Assembly: GCA_001939145.1 (NCBI GenBank)
Contig: LSRX01000662.1
Coordinates: forward strand, 112,908-176,907
Length of the DNA: 64,000 nt
Direction: 5' to 3'
Origin: Symbiodinium microadriaticum
Lineage: Eukaryota > Sar > Dinophyceae > Suessiales > Symbiodiniaceae
In this document: positions 13,201 to 25,047 of the stretch, piece by piece
How positions within the stretch are numbered: position 1 is the first letter of the stretch
How the letters are laid out: every line of letters begins with the position of its first letter
Translations under genes and position numbers: made by a program
The notes under the pieces: model-generated
Database searches by the model: none
Told to the model about the DNA's origin: nothing
The model's input: the letters and a program-made list of their open reading frames with translations, nothing else

Positions 13201-15000
13201 AGGTGGGCAGCGCAAGGGTAAATCGAAATTGTTATGTTCACGTGAAACATTACAGCTGCAACTGTGGCAGAAGGCACGACAAGAACTCAACGTCCTGTTT
13301 GCTGGAGGATGAGTGCACGTCTTCAGGATGGTTTTCAGCGTGTCAGATGTTCATCAACACTCTTCTGTTGCCGAGGTCCTTGTTTTAGCTACTGCTCATG
13401 CTACTGCCACCCCGCGCTCCCCCCTCCGAGACATTCCCGTACTGGGGCTGCTCTAAATGTATTGCATGGTTTCGGTGCCTCAGCCTCCGTAAGGTTTTGA
13501 CTTCCGAAGACTGGGTCCCTTACATCCATGATCTCTGCTACGGTTTTGTGCTTGTTCTTGGGAAGCTCCACATATGTCCCAGGAACATCAGACTGCGCCC
13601 ACACTCGATCGCACAGAGTCGCAGGCTCGTCCACATTCTGGCTAGCTTACAATGTATCTATAGGGGGGTCGTGGGTTGTTTATAGAGCATAGGAGCCTCA
13701 ACCATGAACACTGTCAATCCTTGGAAGTTCCTGCTGCGTACAGAAAGTCAAAAGCCCCTCAAACCTCCTTGAATTCCAGGGGTATGTTCGGGGTTGTTTA
13801 AGGTTTACGGTGCATTTTTGAATGCACAGTTGTTTTGCTTGGTGCATCTTGGCTTACGGCAGAAGGGGGTTTCGCGATCGAAGACCCCCTCGAAATCATC
13901 TGAAGTCAATGAAGGCTTATACGAGCTTTCGAACCACCGGAAACCCCAACCAGAAGGAGGTTCTCGTTGCAAAGCACCATTCTGGGGTAGTGGTGGAAGT
14001 CAACTCTGGAGAAGAAGAAGAAGAAGTAGAGCAGGAATAATCGCAGCGGCGGTTGCGAAGAACTGTGTAGCGCAAAGAAATCAGTAGCAGTAAGAATACT
14101 GGCAACAAGAGAAGAAGGAGCATAGCCGTCAGTCACAGTTAGCACTAGTGAACTCTACAACGTGGTTCCTTAAGAGGCACAAATTGAATTCAGACCAGTG
14201 GGACAAGATACGCAAGACCATTGTTGGCGGCTGCTTGAATGCGGGCTTGAGGATTTTGAAGCAGTGATTCGGGAAGTCCAGTACTTTTGCCCATGATGGC
14301 TTCTGTTGGAAGGTGTACGCTAAACCACGAAACTCGGAAAATCGTTTACGATCACCACTACAAGTGCACGTGCCGTTTTCATGCGAGGGCATTGCTAACT
14401 AGCACGGAGCTTGCGCCTCGAGTAATTACATATTCAAGAAAAGGGTTCTACACAGCAGACTTGTTGCGTCACTTCGCCGTCCGCCGAGTATCCTTTCACA
14501 ACCCTGAAGACCCAAGGCTGCCGGAGCCTAAGCCCCTAAAACTAGAGGTCGATTGCCCTACGTCACAGCCGGCCTAGGGGGTCTCTGAATTCGGGTCCGC
14601 TTCAGGATCGAGAGTATCAGAGTCACGCAGTGTTTTGGGATCCGAAATGGGGCCCTTATATGGAACTCAAACCCGAACTTCAACCTACTACACTCGCCCT
14701 AGCTCTCCTACAGCTCCTGAACACACCTGCCATGGCCAGGTTGAGAAGCAGCTGAAGGCTCGATACTGCACCCAAGCCCCGAAGACCTACGCCTCTACCC
14801 TACGTCCTAGGCGTTTAAGGCACCTGCTAAACCCTGAATGTGCGAAGAACATGCTCATGCACCCAGCTGAGCTTAGTAAGTCGGGCTAGTGGACATTACG
14901 TCTAGGTGTCACCCCCCCGCCCCAAAGCGTCCCACATAAGACTGTTCCAGTTGAGGCTTCTTCCCAATCTAGTCCTTTCCGGATCTTTTTCGACATCAAC
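10219..15000. other. Intergenic, no gene recognised
   Basis: No exon chain could be built. At 12806-13168 an open frame contains a hydrophobic stretch (LVHTIVVALLFSTMAAADV) that could pass for a signal peptide, but nothing downstream supports a protein. At 11052-11150 one + frame is acidic and alanine-rich (VEEAAEDEAAEEG), possibly low-complexity coding sequence or chance. Confidence 0.4.
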
Positions 15001-15009
15001 TGGCTCGTT

Positions 15010-15138
15010 TACGACCTAACGACCTACCAACCTACCTACCTATCTGCCTAACTGCCTACCTGCCTACCCAACTACCTACCGACCTGCCTAATCAACTACC
15101 CACCTACTTGCCTACCTACCTTATTGCCTACCTACCTC
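15010..15138. repeat. (CCTA/CCTGCCTA)n simple repeat
   Basis: Imperfect tetranucleotide array of CCTA, CCTG and CCAA units that runs directly into the trinucleotide array downstream. Confidence 0.85.
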
Positions 15139-15540
<402 letters not shown>

Positions 15541-15594
15541 TAACTGTTTACATTGCCTTTAGTTTGTTCAGTGTCGTCATTGTTATTATTATGA

Positions 15595-15630
15595 TCCCTA
15601 AACCCCTACACCCCTAAACCCTAAACCCTG
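15595..15630. repeat. Telomere-like CCCTAAA tract (interstitial)
   Basis: Several adjoining CCCTAAAC and CCCTAAA units lie directly after the trinucleotide array. They are the complement of TTTAGGG. Confidence 0.65.
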
Positions 15631-17151
15631 ATGATTCCCACGACTTTCGCGCGACGTGAAATCCCGGGAGGTGCATCAGGTGCAGCAGCGGCTCGCCGGT
15701 CAGCAGCAGCCTGTCCGTGAGCTGCTGGCCGGAAAGGGGGGCCCTGGGGGGGTTCTCCCTTGTGGGAGGGGTAGGGTATGGTAGGGTTACCGGGGGTTTC
15801 GGGCTTTAGACGATGTTGGGTTTGGGAGTTCAGGCTTCCGGTCCTTGAGTGAAGAGGTTATGGGAGTTTGGGTTTGTGTTGAAGCTTCAGAGTTCCAAAC
15901 ATTCTTTGGGCTTTGGTGCACGTAGGCCCTTACGAATCTCGTAGGGCGGGTGGTTGTGATCTGGTTTAAGTGCGGGCCTGACGGAGCGTCGCGCCTGTTT
16001 TGTTCTGGTGCAGGCTGCGGCTGGCTCCCCGTCCCCGAGTGGCGAAGCGCCTGCGGAGATGCTAGAGGAGTCCCGCTAACGAGCTAAAGCTTTGGCCCCC
16101 GAGCACTTGGAGATGCTGCTGCGACCAAGTTCAGAGGTTTGGATGGCATGTAGACCTGATGCTTTACCTGTCACACCAAGCTTTTTGGGCCTCGGTTCTA
16201 TTTCTTTCGATGCAGGGGATCATCCGACAGCAGAGCCTCGGAAAGCCAGATGAGCGTTTTGGAGTCTCAACCGTTTGAGGTTGCACAGGGATGTTTTAGT
16301 CTAGCGGCAGCTTGGTGCTGCAAAAGCTGAAGGAAGATCGAATGTATATCTTGCAATCATATCTTGTAGATGCCCTTCATCCAATTTCTGCTTTGTTGGG
16401 TACTGAGCTTGCTACACGTGCCTTTTTCTGCCGAAGCTTGTTGCTTGTCAGACTGTTGACGATGTTTTCCTGCTTTCCAAACACCAACACCAGTGAGGCT
16501 GCAGAATTAGCAATAATCACAAGAGTGGTTTGAAAACGCTTTTGCGATCAGATTCTGTCAAGCCGCTGAAACTCCCCATCTCAAGCCCCAACGGCCCGAA
16601 CGCTGAAACCAGCGACTGCCTGCACCGCTTGAGGAAGACAGCCCGCAACATTGGCCACTCGCCACCAGTTGGGAATGAGGGTTATTCATAGAAAGAGTGC
16701 CTAGGCTTTTCCGAAAATGGGGTCATGCTTGCAGCCAACGATCGCTCCTATGTGCATGATGACTCTTGCTTTTGCGCTGATTGTCTGATCCCGTCTTGTC
16801 TAATCTCGTACGTCATGCCAGGAGAAGACCTCTTGGAGGACATGCTGAAGCTCGACTCCCTTGCAGGCTTGTGTTGATCATTCCCGCTGCCCCGATACAG
16901 CATACAAGACGCCGTCACAGAACTGCTCACAAGACAGAACCTGATGCTTCCTGCAGTTACAGATGTTGTTGCAGCCACGCCAATCAAGACTTCTCCAGGC
17001 TCGCCCAAGATTTCAAAAGATCGCAAACAGGAGGTTTTCAGAGGACCGCAGAGGCCTGGCTCCCCAAGCCAACCGAAAACTCAGCATTGTGAACTACGAC
17101 ATCAAATCCGTCAGCCTCCGCCAGCAGAGGTTCGTCGTCCTTTCATACACG

Positions 17152-17181
17152 CATCTTTCAACCCCTTGGGGTTGAAAGATG
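17152..17181. repeat. Inverted repeat, 14-bp arms with 2-nt spacer
   Basis: The arm CATCTTTCAACCCC is followed by TT and its exact reverse complement GGGGTTGAAAGATG. It could form a tight hairpin or cruciform. There is no T-run or neighbouring gene end that would make it a terminator. Confidence 0.9.
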
Positions 17182-18926
17182 AGCAGTACGACTGGGTCAC
17201 TGCAGCTTGACAGTGCTATCAGAACCAGATCCAGACACGGACATGTGAACCACGAATGTGTACGGCGAAGGCCTCTACCAGGCAGACAGAGAGGCGGCTG
17301 CGATGATGGGCTTGCACTTCAGGAATTACCAGCTGCGTGACGAGCCGAGGGTCAAAACATCTGAACCTCGTTTGTCTGTGGGGGATCGCAGTTTTGTCAG
17401 CAACGCTGTGATTGCTGCTGCAAGCCAGCAGGTGCGAAAGCTCGCGCTGTCGCAGCTCGATGACTTGGTCGACCAGGCCGGTGCATTTCGCATTTCCAAG
17501 CTGTCTCATTGCTTCAATCGGAAATGAGTTCGCAACGGAGCCCTTAGCCCCTCTTTATTTTTAAAGCCGTGGGGCAAATGAAGCAACCGGAGCGCCTGCG
17601 GAGTCCGAGCCCTGCAAAACTCCGCTTGTTTGTTTCAGGAGGCTCCCACCAGGACTGAGTCCCAAATCCGGCTTATTTTCTCATAAACGGCCTCAGAAAG
17701 GGCCGTGTCATTTGGGACTCCTTTCGATGCCTTTAAGTCTACTGTGATAGGGAAAGAAAGAAAGGTCAGAAGATGTCAGCTTCTTGGAGCCGCCCGCGCT
17801 TGCACCGAGGTGGACACTGCCAAGGGACAGCTGCTGAAGAGGCGGAAGGAGCTGGAGGCCATGGTCGACGAGGCGCGACATACTCTTATCATGGCCATGA
17901 TCATGATCATTATCGTGAGGGAAGGTGGCATGACCACACTCACCACTATGACCAGCATCATCACCATCCACGTCATCACGGTTTGGGCAGAGAAGAAAGA
18001 CAGATCGACATTGGTCACCGTCATCTCGCAGATAGCAGTCGCCGTCGTAACAGCAGCAGCAGCAGCATAGCGACAGTCGGACTCAGTAGAATAGACATGG
18101 AAGTCCTCACGGCTGCGCAGGGCTTTGAGCCTTCCGTGCCAGGAGTCAAGCCAAAATGCTCCCACAAGCCTGGAGCAAGACAACCTGAACCAAATCGATA
18201 CACAGGCGCAGTGCCTGAGAGATCGAAGCCCACGGGCCGCCCCAAACCTTCCCTCCGATGCGAAGGTTGCAGCCGATGCGAATCCCGTGCAGCTCGAGAA
18301 GGAGGCCTTCACGTGGTGGTGCAGAGGCTTACAAGGCTTTCGCAGGAGTTGGCAACGTTATGCTGTTCCTTTCGGGAAGCTGTTAACATGACAGGGGCTC
18401 CATGGTGTACTGAATTGCGCCATATCTATGAGCCGGCTTTGGTTGGTGGCGTAGGCTTGGGCTTGGAGCTTTAGGGGGAAATCTGCTACACCTCTCACGT
18501 TTGAAGCCCAAGCTCACTCTTCGCGCCAAGGTTACCCCGCCGGAGTCGCCGGCCGCCGAAAGCATGGAGCCGGAAGCAAGCAGGCCTGGATCCAGCCTTG
18601 CAATCTCCGCGGACAGTGCCTCAGAAGGTTGGCACCATGCCAACATACACACCCACACAGACACACAGACAGAGAGACTCTCTCTCTCTCTTTTTTTACT
18701 CAGAACGGCCACCAGCAGTGGACACGAGCAAAGCTTGGCCCTGTATATTCTGCGTCTTCTCGCTGTCGCGTTCTCTGGGGAACCTCAAAAGAGGCGTTTG
18801 CAGAGCATGTGCCGCCCCGCACCTTTTTGCTGCGGCTCGAAAGTGCAGGTCGTACTCGGCCGAAGGACTCCCTCGACTGGAGGAAGTGAGGCCTTGGGCC
18901 GAGTCCATGCGACCTCTCTACGGATT

Positions 18927-18970
18927 GGGGTTTAGGCTTTAGGGTTTAGGCTTTAGGGTTTAGGGGTTTG
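18927..18970. repeat. Telomere-like TTTAGGG tract (interstitial)
   Basis: Contains GGGTTTAGGCTTTAGGGTTT and a further copy of the same motif, that is, TTTAGGG units with point changes. Its G-rich strand is +, opposite to the tracts at 5512 and 15595. Confidence 0.7.
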
Positions 18971-21900
18971 GCAAGACAAGACAAGTTAAGATCCAAAAAG
19001 GCAAAGGTTTCTAGGACCAGGCTTCGTGGCTGGGTGCGGTCACCATGGCAGGTGCCGGCTTCGGCTGCATTCCCAAGAGCGACCCCAGGGCTATGTGGCA
19101 TCTGGGCAGGATTAGTTTTCCCACCGAATCCACGCGTTTAGAGCTCAAGCAGCCAGAGGAGCCCGTGGCACCCCAGCTTTGCCATGTTAACACCGCCGGA
19201 GTAGCCCAAGCTTTCAAGCCCCTGGTTTGTCTTGCTCGTGAGTTGCATTTAGCCCGCTCGTGGCCCCTCGCACCCGACTCGAAAGGGTCGCTTGTGCGGA
19301 CCTGGAGAAGTCTCCGTTTCTTTCCTGCCTGCCGCTATGTTGAGCAGCGAGGTCTCGGCAAATGCACGCGGAGTCACTGCAGAGGCCCGAGGGTTCAAAG
19401 TTCAAGCTGCCAGCTAGCGGTACTTGCTGAAGGCGGGAAGTAGAACGTTGTCCTGTCCTGCTCGGCTCCCGCTGCCAAACCGAAGGGTCTGCCATTCACG
19501 AGCTGGCTCGAGAGCCAAAAGAGTGGAGGGCTCCGGCAGGACATAGATCTACAGCTGGACGGCGATTTGCTTCGCATCATGGGCTTTGCCCGCCCAACAC
19601 TCCAGGTTGGCAGGGCCATGTTCCGAACAGCTTTCCAGCAGCTTTCCGTCCGATTGCATTCTCTGGTGTAGTTGATCTGCAGATGGGCTAAGAATAGTTG
19701 CTTTCGGAGAAGCCATGACGAACGCCCCAGAGCCACACATCCTTAAGAAGTCCCTGGGGTTTGGCAGATACAACGGATTGACTCCATGTCAGCGTTTCAA
19801 CCCCTACCAATGCCCAGCCAAGCTTTGCAAAAATGCTTCGCAAGCTTCTCACCAAGCCAAGCATGTGTGCAGGATGCCGCATTCCTCAGGAGCAGGCTGC
19901 GCCGGGAGCCCTGTGTCGAGGAGACCGGAGCGAATTGCACTATGGCAAGTTACCGGAGCCTGAAGATGAATTCGCAGCTTTCTCGTTCCTTGCACGCTCA
20001 CTCTCTCATGCTCCAAAAGCCCCCAGCGCTTTACGGCAGAGGACTACGCCGCCTTCGGTTTCGGCGACCCGGCGTTGTTTTCTTGTGTGGCTTCATTCCG
20101 ACCCCTCGCAAAAAACCCTCGGTACATAGGGATTCTCCAAGAGGGCAGCCCAGGCCGATTCCAGGAAGCCATTCGAGTCCCGGCCGACGTCGACGTAAGC
20201 AAGATCCAGGCATCGCATTTTCGCACCTGAAGGCTTAGGGTCTAGGCTCGGAGATGCAGCAGGTTGCAGGACGGCATGCCTGCGCTGACAGGCCTCGTGC
20301 AACGATGGCCAGCTCCAGCTGATTTTGCCGCGAAGGCCACGCAAGTCCTAGACAAGCCACATGCAGGATGTACCACCAACACTGACGCAGCCCAAAGCTT
20401 TGCGCTTTACGCACAGGCCGCGGCAGTTCCCGCAGAGCTACCACTCTTTGCGGTCGAGGCCCGAATTGCTCCGCCAACGCTTTGTCTGCCACCAGAAACC
20501 CACCCGGCAGCCCTGTCGAGCCAGCCTCAGCTTGAAGCCGGAGCCGAAGGTGTTTTTTTTTTTTCTGAGCTCTGCAGTCAAATCTGTTTTGAGGCCACCA
20601 ATGTTCCCAGTTTGGTGAGCAAGACGGAGAGGTGTGTGAGCTGCTCAGCGGAGTGGCACCGAAGCAGCCGGGTCCCAACGTTGTGTCTTTGCTCTCCCAG
20701 CGTCACTGAGGACCTGAAATCCAAAATTCGTTGTACAGAGCAGGCGCGAGTGAAAGCGCACCCGCAACCTATGCCATAGCCGTCCGTCGATCGGTTTGCA
20801 GGTTAATACCTGCTTTGAGACTGCTCGAGCATGTGCACCCTAGCAGTCCACCCGCAACCCGAGCCGAGGGATGAGCGGATCTGATTCTTGAACTTGGCCG
20901 CCCCGGACAATTGGGGCGCGCCGCACGGTGGTCGAGAGAGCAGATGGGGGAGCTTACTTTTGGTCCCAAGCAAAGCGCTTCTTAGTGCGAGCAGAGCCTC
21001 CTTGTTCGATGGGGCCGGAAGTAGAGGCTGTACAGATACTCCCAGAATGCTCCGTGCTCGCAGATGTGGCTCCGCAGGCCTCGGGGCCTCGCAGGTTCCC
21101 AGCACGAAGTCTCACCGCAACATACCCAGGGTGCTTCCTGTACAGCAGACCCTGTTAAAAATCCTTCTTCCGTGACTTGCAGCTGGAGGTCTGCCTGTGG
21201 TTCTGGGACCGCTATGCATGTTGGAGCATCTTCCCAAAGTTGCTCATCAGCCGCAGAGCACACTTTGCACGACTTCGTGTGTGACACCCCATCTCTCTGA
21301 ATGTTGGCTTGTCTTCGCGGGTCTCTTCGGGGTTTTTTTCACTCCACACAGGATCGGCCTTGCAGGTGTTTCGCCATCGCAGCCAACTTTGGCTGCAGAT
21401 CAGCCCAGGGTAACTGCACCGCGACAAGCCGAAAGCATTCAAGCCAATGCATGTACGTACGCAAGTAGGGCCAAAAGCTCGAACTTATTCGACTGCCTAG
21501 AGTAGCGACTATACTTCCATGCTGATAATGAAGTTAGTGGGCTGCTTGGGGTAGGTGTCTCATGCCCTACGCAAGACGTACCAGCACCGTCGTTGCGATT
21601 TAACAGTGGAGCGCCTGTGCGGCACCCGTGCAGCCTGGCACAGAAAGTATCAACACACCACATATCGCCACATACTGCAGAGCAGAACCTAGCTTCGTAA
21701 CTACCTAGATTATGTAGTGCCACCGTGAATGTAAGCATCTCCCAGCATGCAAGAAAAGTTGTTCCATCATGTGAGAAACCCCAGCATAGTACTCGTACGA
21801 AGAGGAGCTGCCGAAACGTTCTAGCTAGTATGCGTAAATACGAGCATACGAGCATGTGATGACTCTGCCGCAGCGCATGGCAGATGCCAGTCCAACCGGC

Positions 21901-22931
21901 GGTCTACCGCACCTGGAGTGGCGAAGCTGCAAGACAAGCCAACAAGGCGAGCAACATAGCAAGATAACACAACATAGCAGTACAAGAGAAAGACAATCAC
22001 AGGGGACAGAGCGTAATCTGAGGTCGGAATGTGTCATCTCCTGTGCGACTGATCCAAGCCTACATGAAGCTTCGACTTAGATAATGGACAGACTGACGCA
22101 AGAGCTGCCGGATGTGATCACTTTGTGCAGAGAGAAGCTTTGTATGGCCAGAGCGGGAAGACTGCAGCATACTGGAGCCACAACTACAACCTGACAGCGC
22201 ATCCTATGCTCAAGAAAGGAAGCAACTTCTATCGAGTGCTCAATCGGATACAAGGTCACGGCCTCGCCCCAGCTCCTTCCCTGCTCGACCTTGAAGCATC
22301 CCTTGTGAAGGTCAAGCCTAGCTCGCCAGACTCTCACGAAAGGAGATCTGACAAATGGGGCACCAGGGTGCAACCGTATGGATCCAGCTTGAAATGGCCG
22401 AGATTGGAAGTAAGGCGCTTCTACACTGCCCGGTCAAGCCTCTCCTTGCTCTCTGACGAGGCCCGCGTCGGCCCGAATTCAGATACAAGGGGCAGATCCT
22501 TGCATTCAGGATCCTACTATTTAGCCTGTTGTTGTTCTTTTTGTTTACCACGGTTCTTCCTATTCTTGCTGCCGTCATTCGTAGGAAGACATCATTGCTC
22601 TAGTCAGCATGTCGGTGCGACATCTGCGCCCTGTTGTTTTAACTCCTAGGCTTACTCTTGGCATCCATTGCGAAAAGCAGGAGCAGCTTTTGTCGTCGTA
22701 GCGTTAGCAGCAGCAGCAAAATCTGTTCGCTCATGTTGCTCATTGTGGACATTTTGTGCATCATCGACAGTGTGATCATGAATGCCGTCGTCAATGTCTA
22801 CAAACATCAAACATCGCAGTTGCGACCATCGCCGCTATGCCGGAGACCTGAGCAACAATTGCCCAATAAACCTACCGCTACCATAACACGACATCGACGC
22901 CAGCGACACAACCACAATTACTACTCGTCTC

Positions 22932-22957
22932 CTGCCGCTGCTGCTGCTGCTGCTGCT
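22932..22957. repeat. (CTG)n microsatellite
   Basis: About eight CTG units in a row. No gene is recognised around it. Confidence 0.85.
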
Positions 22958-23910
22958 TCACTAGCACTGAGTGATGAATTCCCGGGTCCGGTTTTTGTGT
23001 GCGACCAGGCATAGCGAAAGCTCCAACGGAGCTCCTTACAGCTTGGGCTGGATTTAGGCTTTGAATATTAGGGTTTAGGCTCTAAAGGGTCACAAGAGAG
23101 AATACGGAAAGAAAGCATGTGTGATGGAGACTTCGGAGACAAAGCCTCCATCCCCTGAGGCGAAGGGAGCCGCAGCAGAGAAGCGCAAGAGGTCGGGCGC
23201 TGTTGTCTGTAGCTTCAGGGCATCGAAGTGGATGTATGCTTAGGGTTCTGGGTGTAGGGTGAAGCTGCGAATTTTTGGACAGATTTTCGTCAGCTTTTCC
23301 TATTGATGATGCAGCCAGATTCTTCACTCTACGGATTACAAGTCTTAGCATGGCTTCTTATCCGCCAGCGCCTCCTCGAGCAGTGTAGCTGTGCGCCTCC
23401 ACGTTCAGACTCATTGCCGTGCCGCCCCCCAAGGCCACGTTCTTGACATCCTGACGCCCAGGAGAAGCAACAGAAACCGAACAAGCGAGCAAGCTAACAT
23501 CAAGTCATTTTCAGTAGGCACTCTGCAGCTTTCTCGCTGCGCCTGGGTACTTGAGGATGACTCTGTGACTTTGCCTTGCCCGTGCGTGGTTGAAGTCGAC
23601 CCATACCCTGGTTCTTGCGAACATTCCATCCTCCGAAGGCACGTCGGATCCACTGTGCAAACTCGCCCTAAGAAGCCTGAACCGAAGCCCGAAGCCCTTA
23701 AGAACCCGGAACCGAAGCCCCAAACTCCAAGAATTTCTAGGAACCCGACGCCTCCGAAGGCGCAGGAGCCTTGCTTTCATCCTCTTCCACCAGCTCAGCG
23801 CAGTAGCCCTGAGCCTCGCGGCTAGAGGATGCTTTGAAGGGCTTGGCGGTCGGGGGGGTTCTAGTTTTCTGTGATGTGTTTAGTTGTTTTAAGGGTTTGT
23901 GGATGTGACT

Positions 23911-23992
23911 TTGTGTAGGGTGGTTGTGGGTGTGGGTGGGTGGGTGTGGGTGCGGGTGCGGGTGCGGGTGCGGGTGCGGGTGTGGGTGTGGG
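23911..23992. repeat. (GGGTGC/GGGTGT)n G-rich array, truncated by gap
   Basis: G-rich hexamer array (GGGTGC changing to GGGTGT) that runs straight into the assembly gap. The true array length is unknown. The repeated GGG runs could form a G-quadruplex. Confidence 0.85.
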
Positions 23993-24949
23993 NNNNNNNN
24001 NNNNNNNNNNNNNNNNNNNNNNNNNNNNNNNNNNNNNNNNNNNNNNNNNNNNNNNNNNNNNNNNNNNNNNNNNNNNNNNNNNNNNNNNNNNNNNNNNNNN
24101 NNNNNNNNNNNNNNNNNNNNNNNNNNNNNNNNNNNNNNNNNNNNNNNNNNNNNNNNNNNNNNNNNNNNNNNNNNNNNNNNNNNNNNNNNNNNNNNNNNNN
24201 NNNNNNNNNNNNNNNNNNNNNNNNNNNNNNNNNNNNNNNNNNNNNNNNNNNNNNNNNNNNNNNNNNNNNNNNNNNNNNNNNNNNNNNNNNNNNNNNNNNN
24301 NNNNNNNNNNNNNNNNNNNNNNNNNNNNNNNNNNNNNNNNNNNNNNNNNNNNNNNNNNNNNNNNNNNNNNNNNNNNNNNNNNNNNNNNNNNNNNNNNNNN
24401 NNNNNNNNNNNNNNNNNNNNNNNNNNNNNNNNNNNNNNNNNNNNNNNNNNNNNNNNNNNNNNNNNNNNNNNNNNNNNNNNNNNNNNNNNNNNNNNNNNNN
24501 NNNNNNNNNNNNNNNNNNNNNNNNNNNNNNNNNNNNNNNNNNNNNNNNNNNNNNNNNNNNNNNNNNNNNNNNNNNNNNNNNNNNNNNNNNNNNNNNNNNN
24601 NNNNNNNNNNNNNNNNNNNNNNNNNNNNNNNNNNNNNNNNNNNNNNNNNNNNNNNNNNNNNNNNNNNNNNNNNNNNNNNNNNNNNNNNNNNNNNNNNNNN
24701 NNNNNNNNNNNNNNNNNNNNNNNNNNNNNNNNNNNNNNNNNNNNNNNNNNNNNNNNNNNNNNNNNNNNNNNNNNNNNNNNNNNNNNNNNNNNNNNNNNNN
24801 NNNNNNNNNNNNNNNNNNNNNNNNNNNNNNNNNNNNNNNNNNNNNNNNNNNNNNNNNNNNNNNNNNNNNNNNNNNNNNNNNNNNNNNNNNNNNNNNNNNN
24901 NNNNNNNNNNNNNNNNNNNNNNNNNNNNNNNNNNNNNNNNNNNNNNNNN
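23993..24949. other. Assembly gap (N)
   Basis: 957 undetermined bases between a G-rich hexamer array and a GT array. Both sides are simple repeats, so the gap most likely covers unresolved repeat sequence. Open frames crossing it are artefacts. Confidence 1.
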
Positions 24950-25011
<62 letters not shown>

Positions 25012-25047
25012 TTTGTTTGTTTGTTTGTTTGTTTGTTTGTTTTTTTA
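24950..25047. repeat. (GT)n followed by (TTTG)n microsatellite
   Basis: A pure GT run of about 58 bases from the gap edge to about 25007 passes into TTTG tetranucleotides to about 25047. Confidence 0.95.

Larger units (their letters stand above)
15640..23040. other. Intergenic, possible unrecognised exons
   Basis: No known domain seen. Two + strand stretches read more like protein than their surroundings: 17303-17527 (contains VKTSEPRLSVGDRSFVSNAV and ends in a stop) and about 17783-17880 (contains QLLKRRKELEAMVDEARH). Neither could be linked into a gene. A (CTG)n run lies at 22932-22957. Confidence 0.35.
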
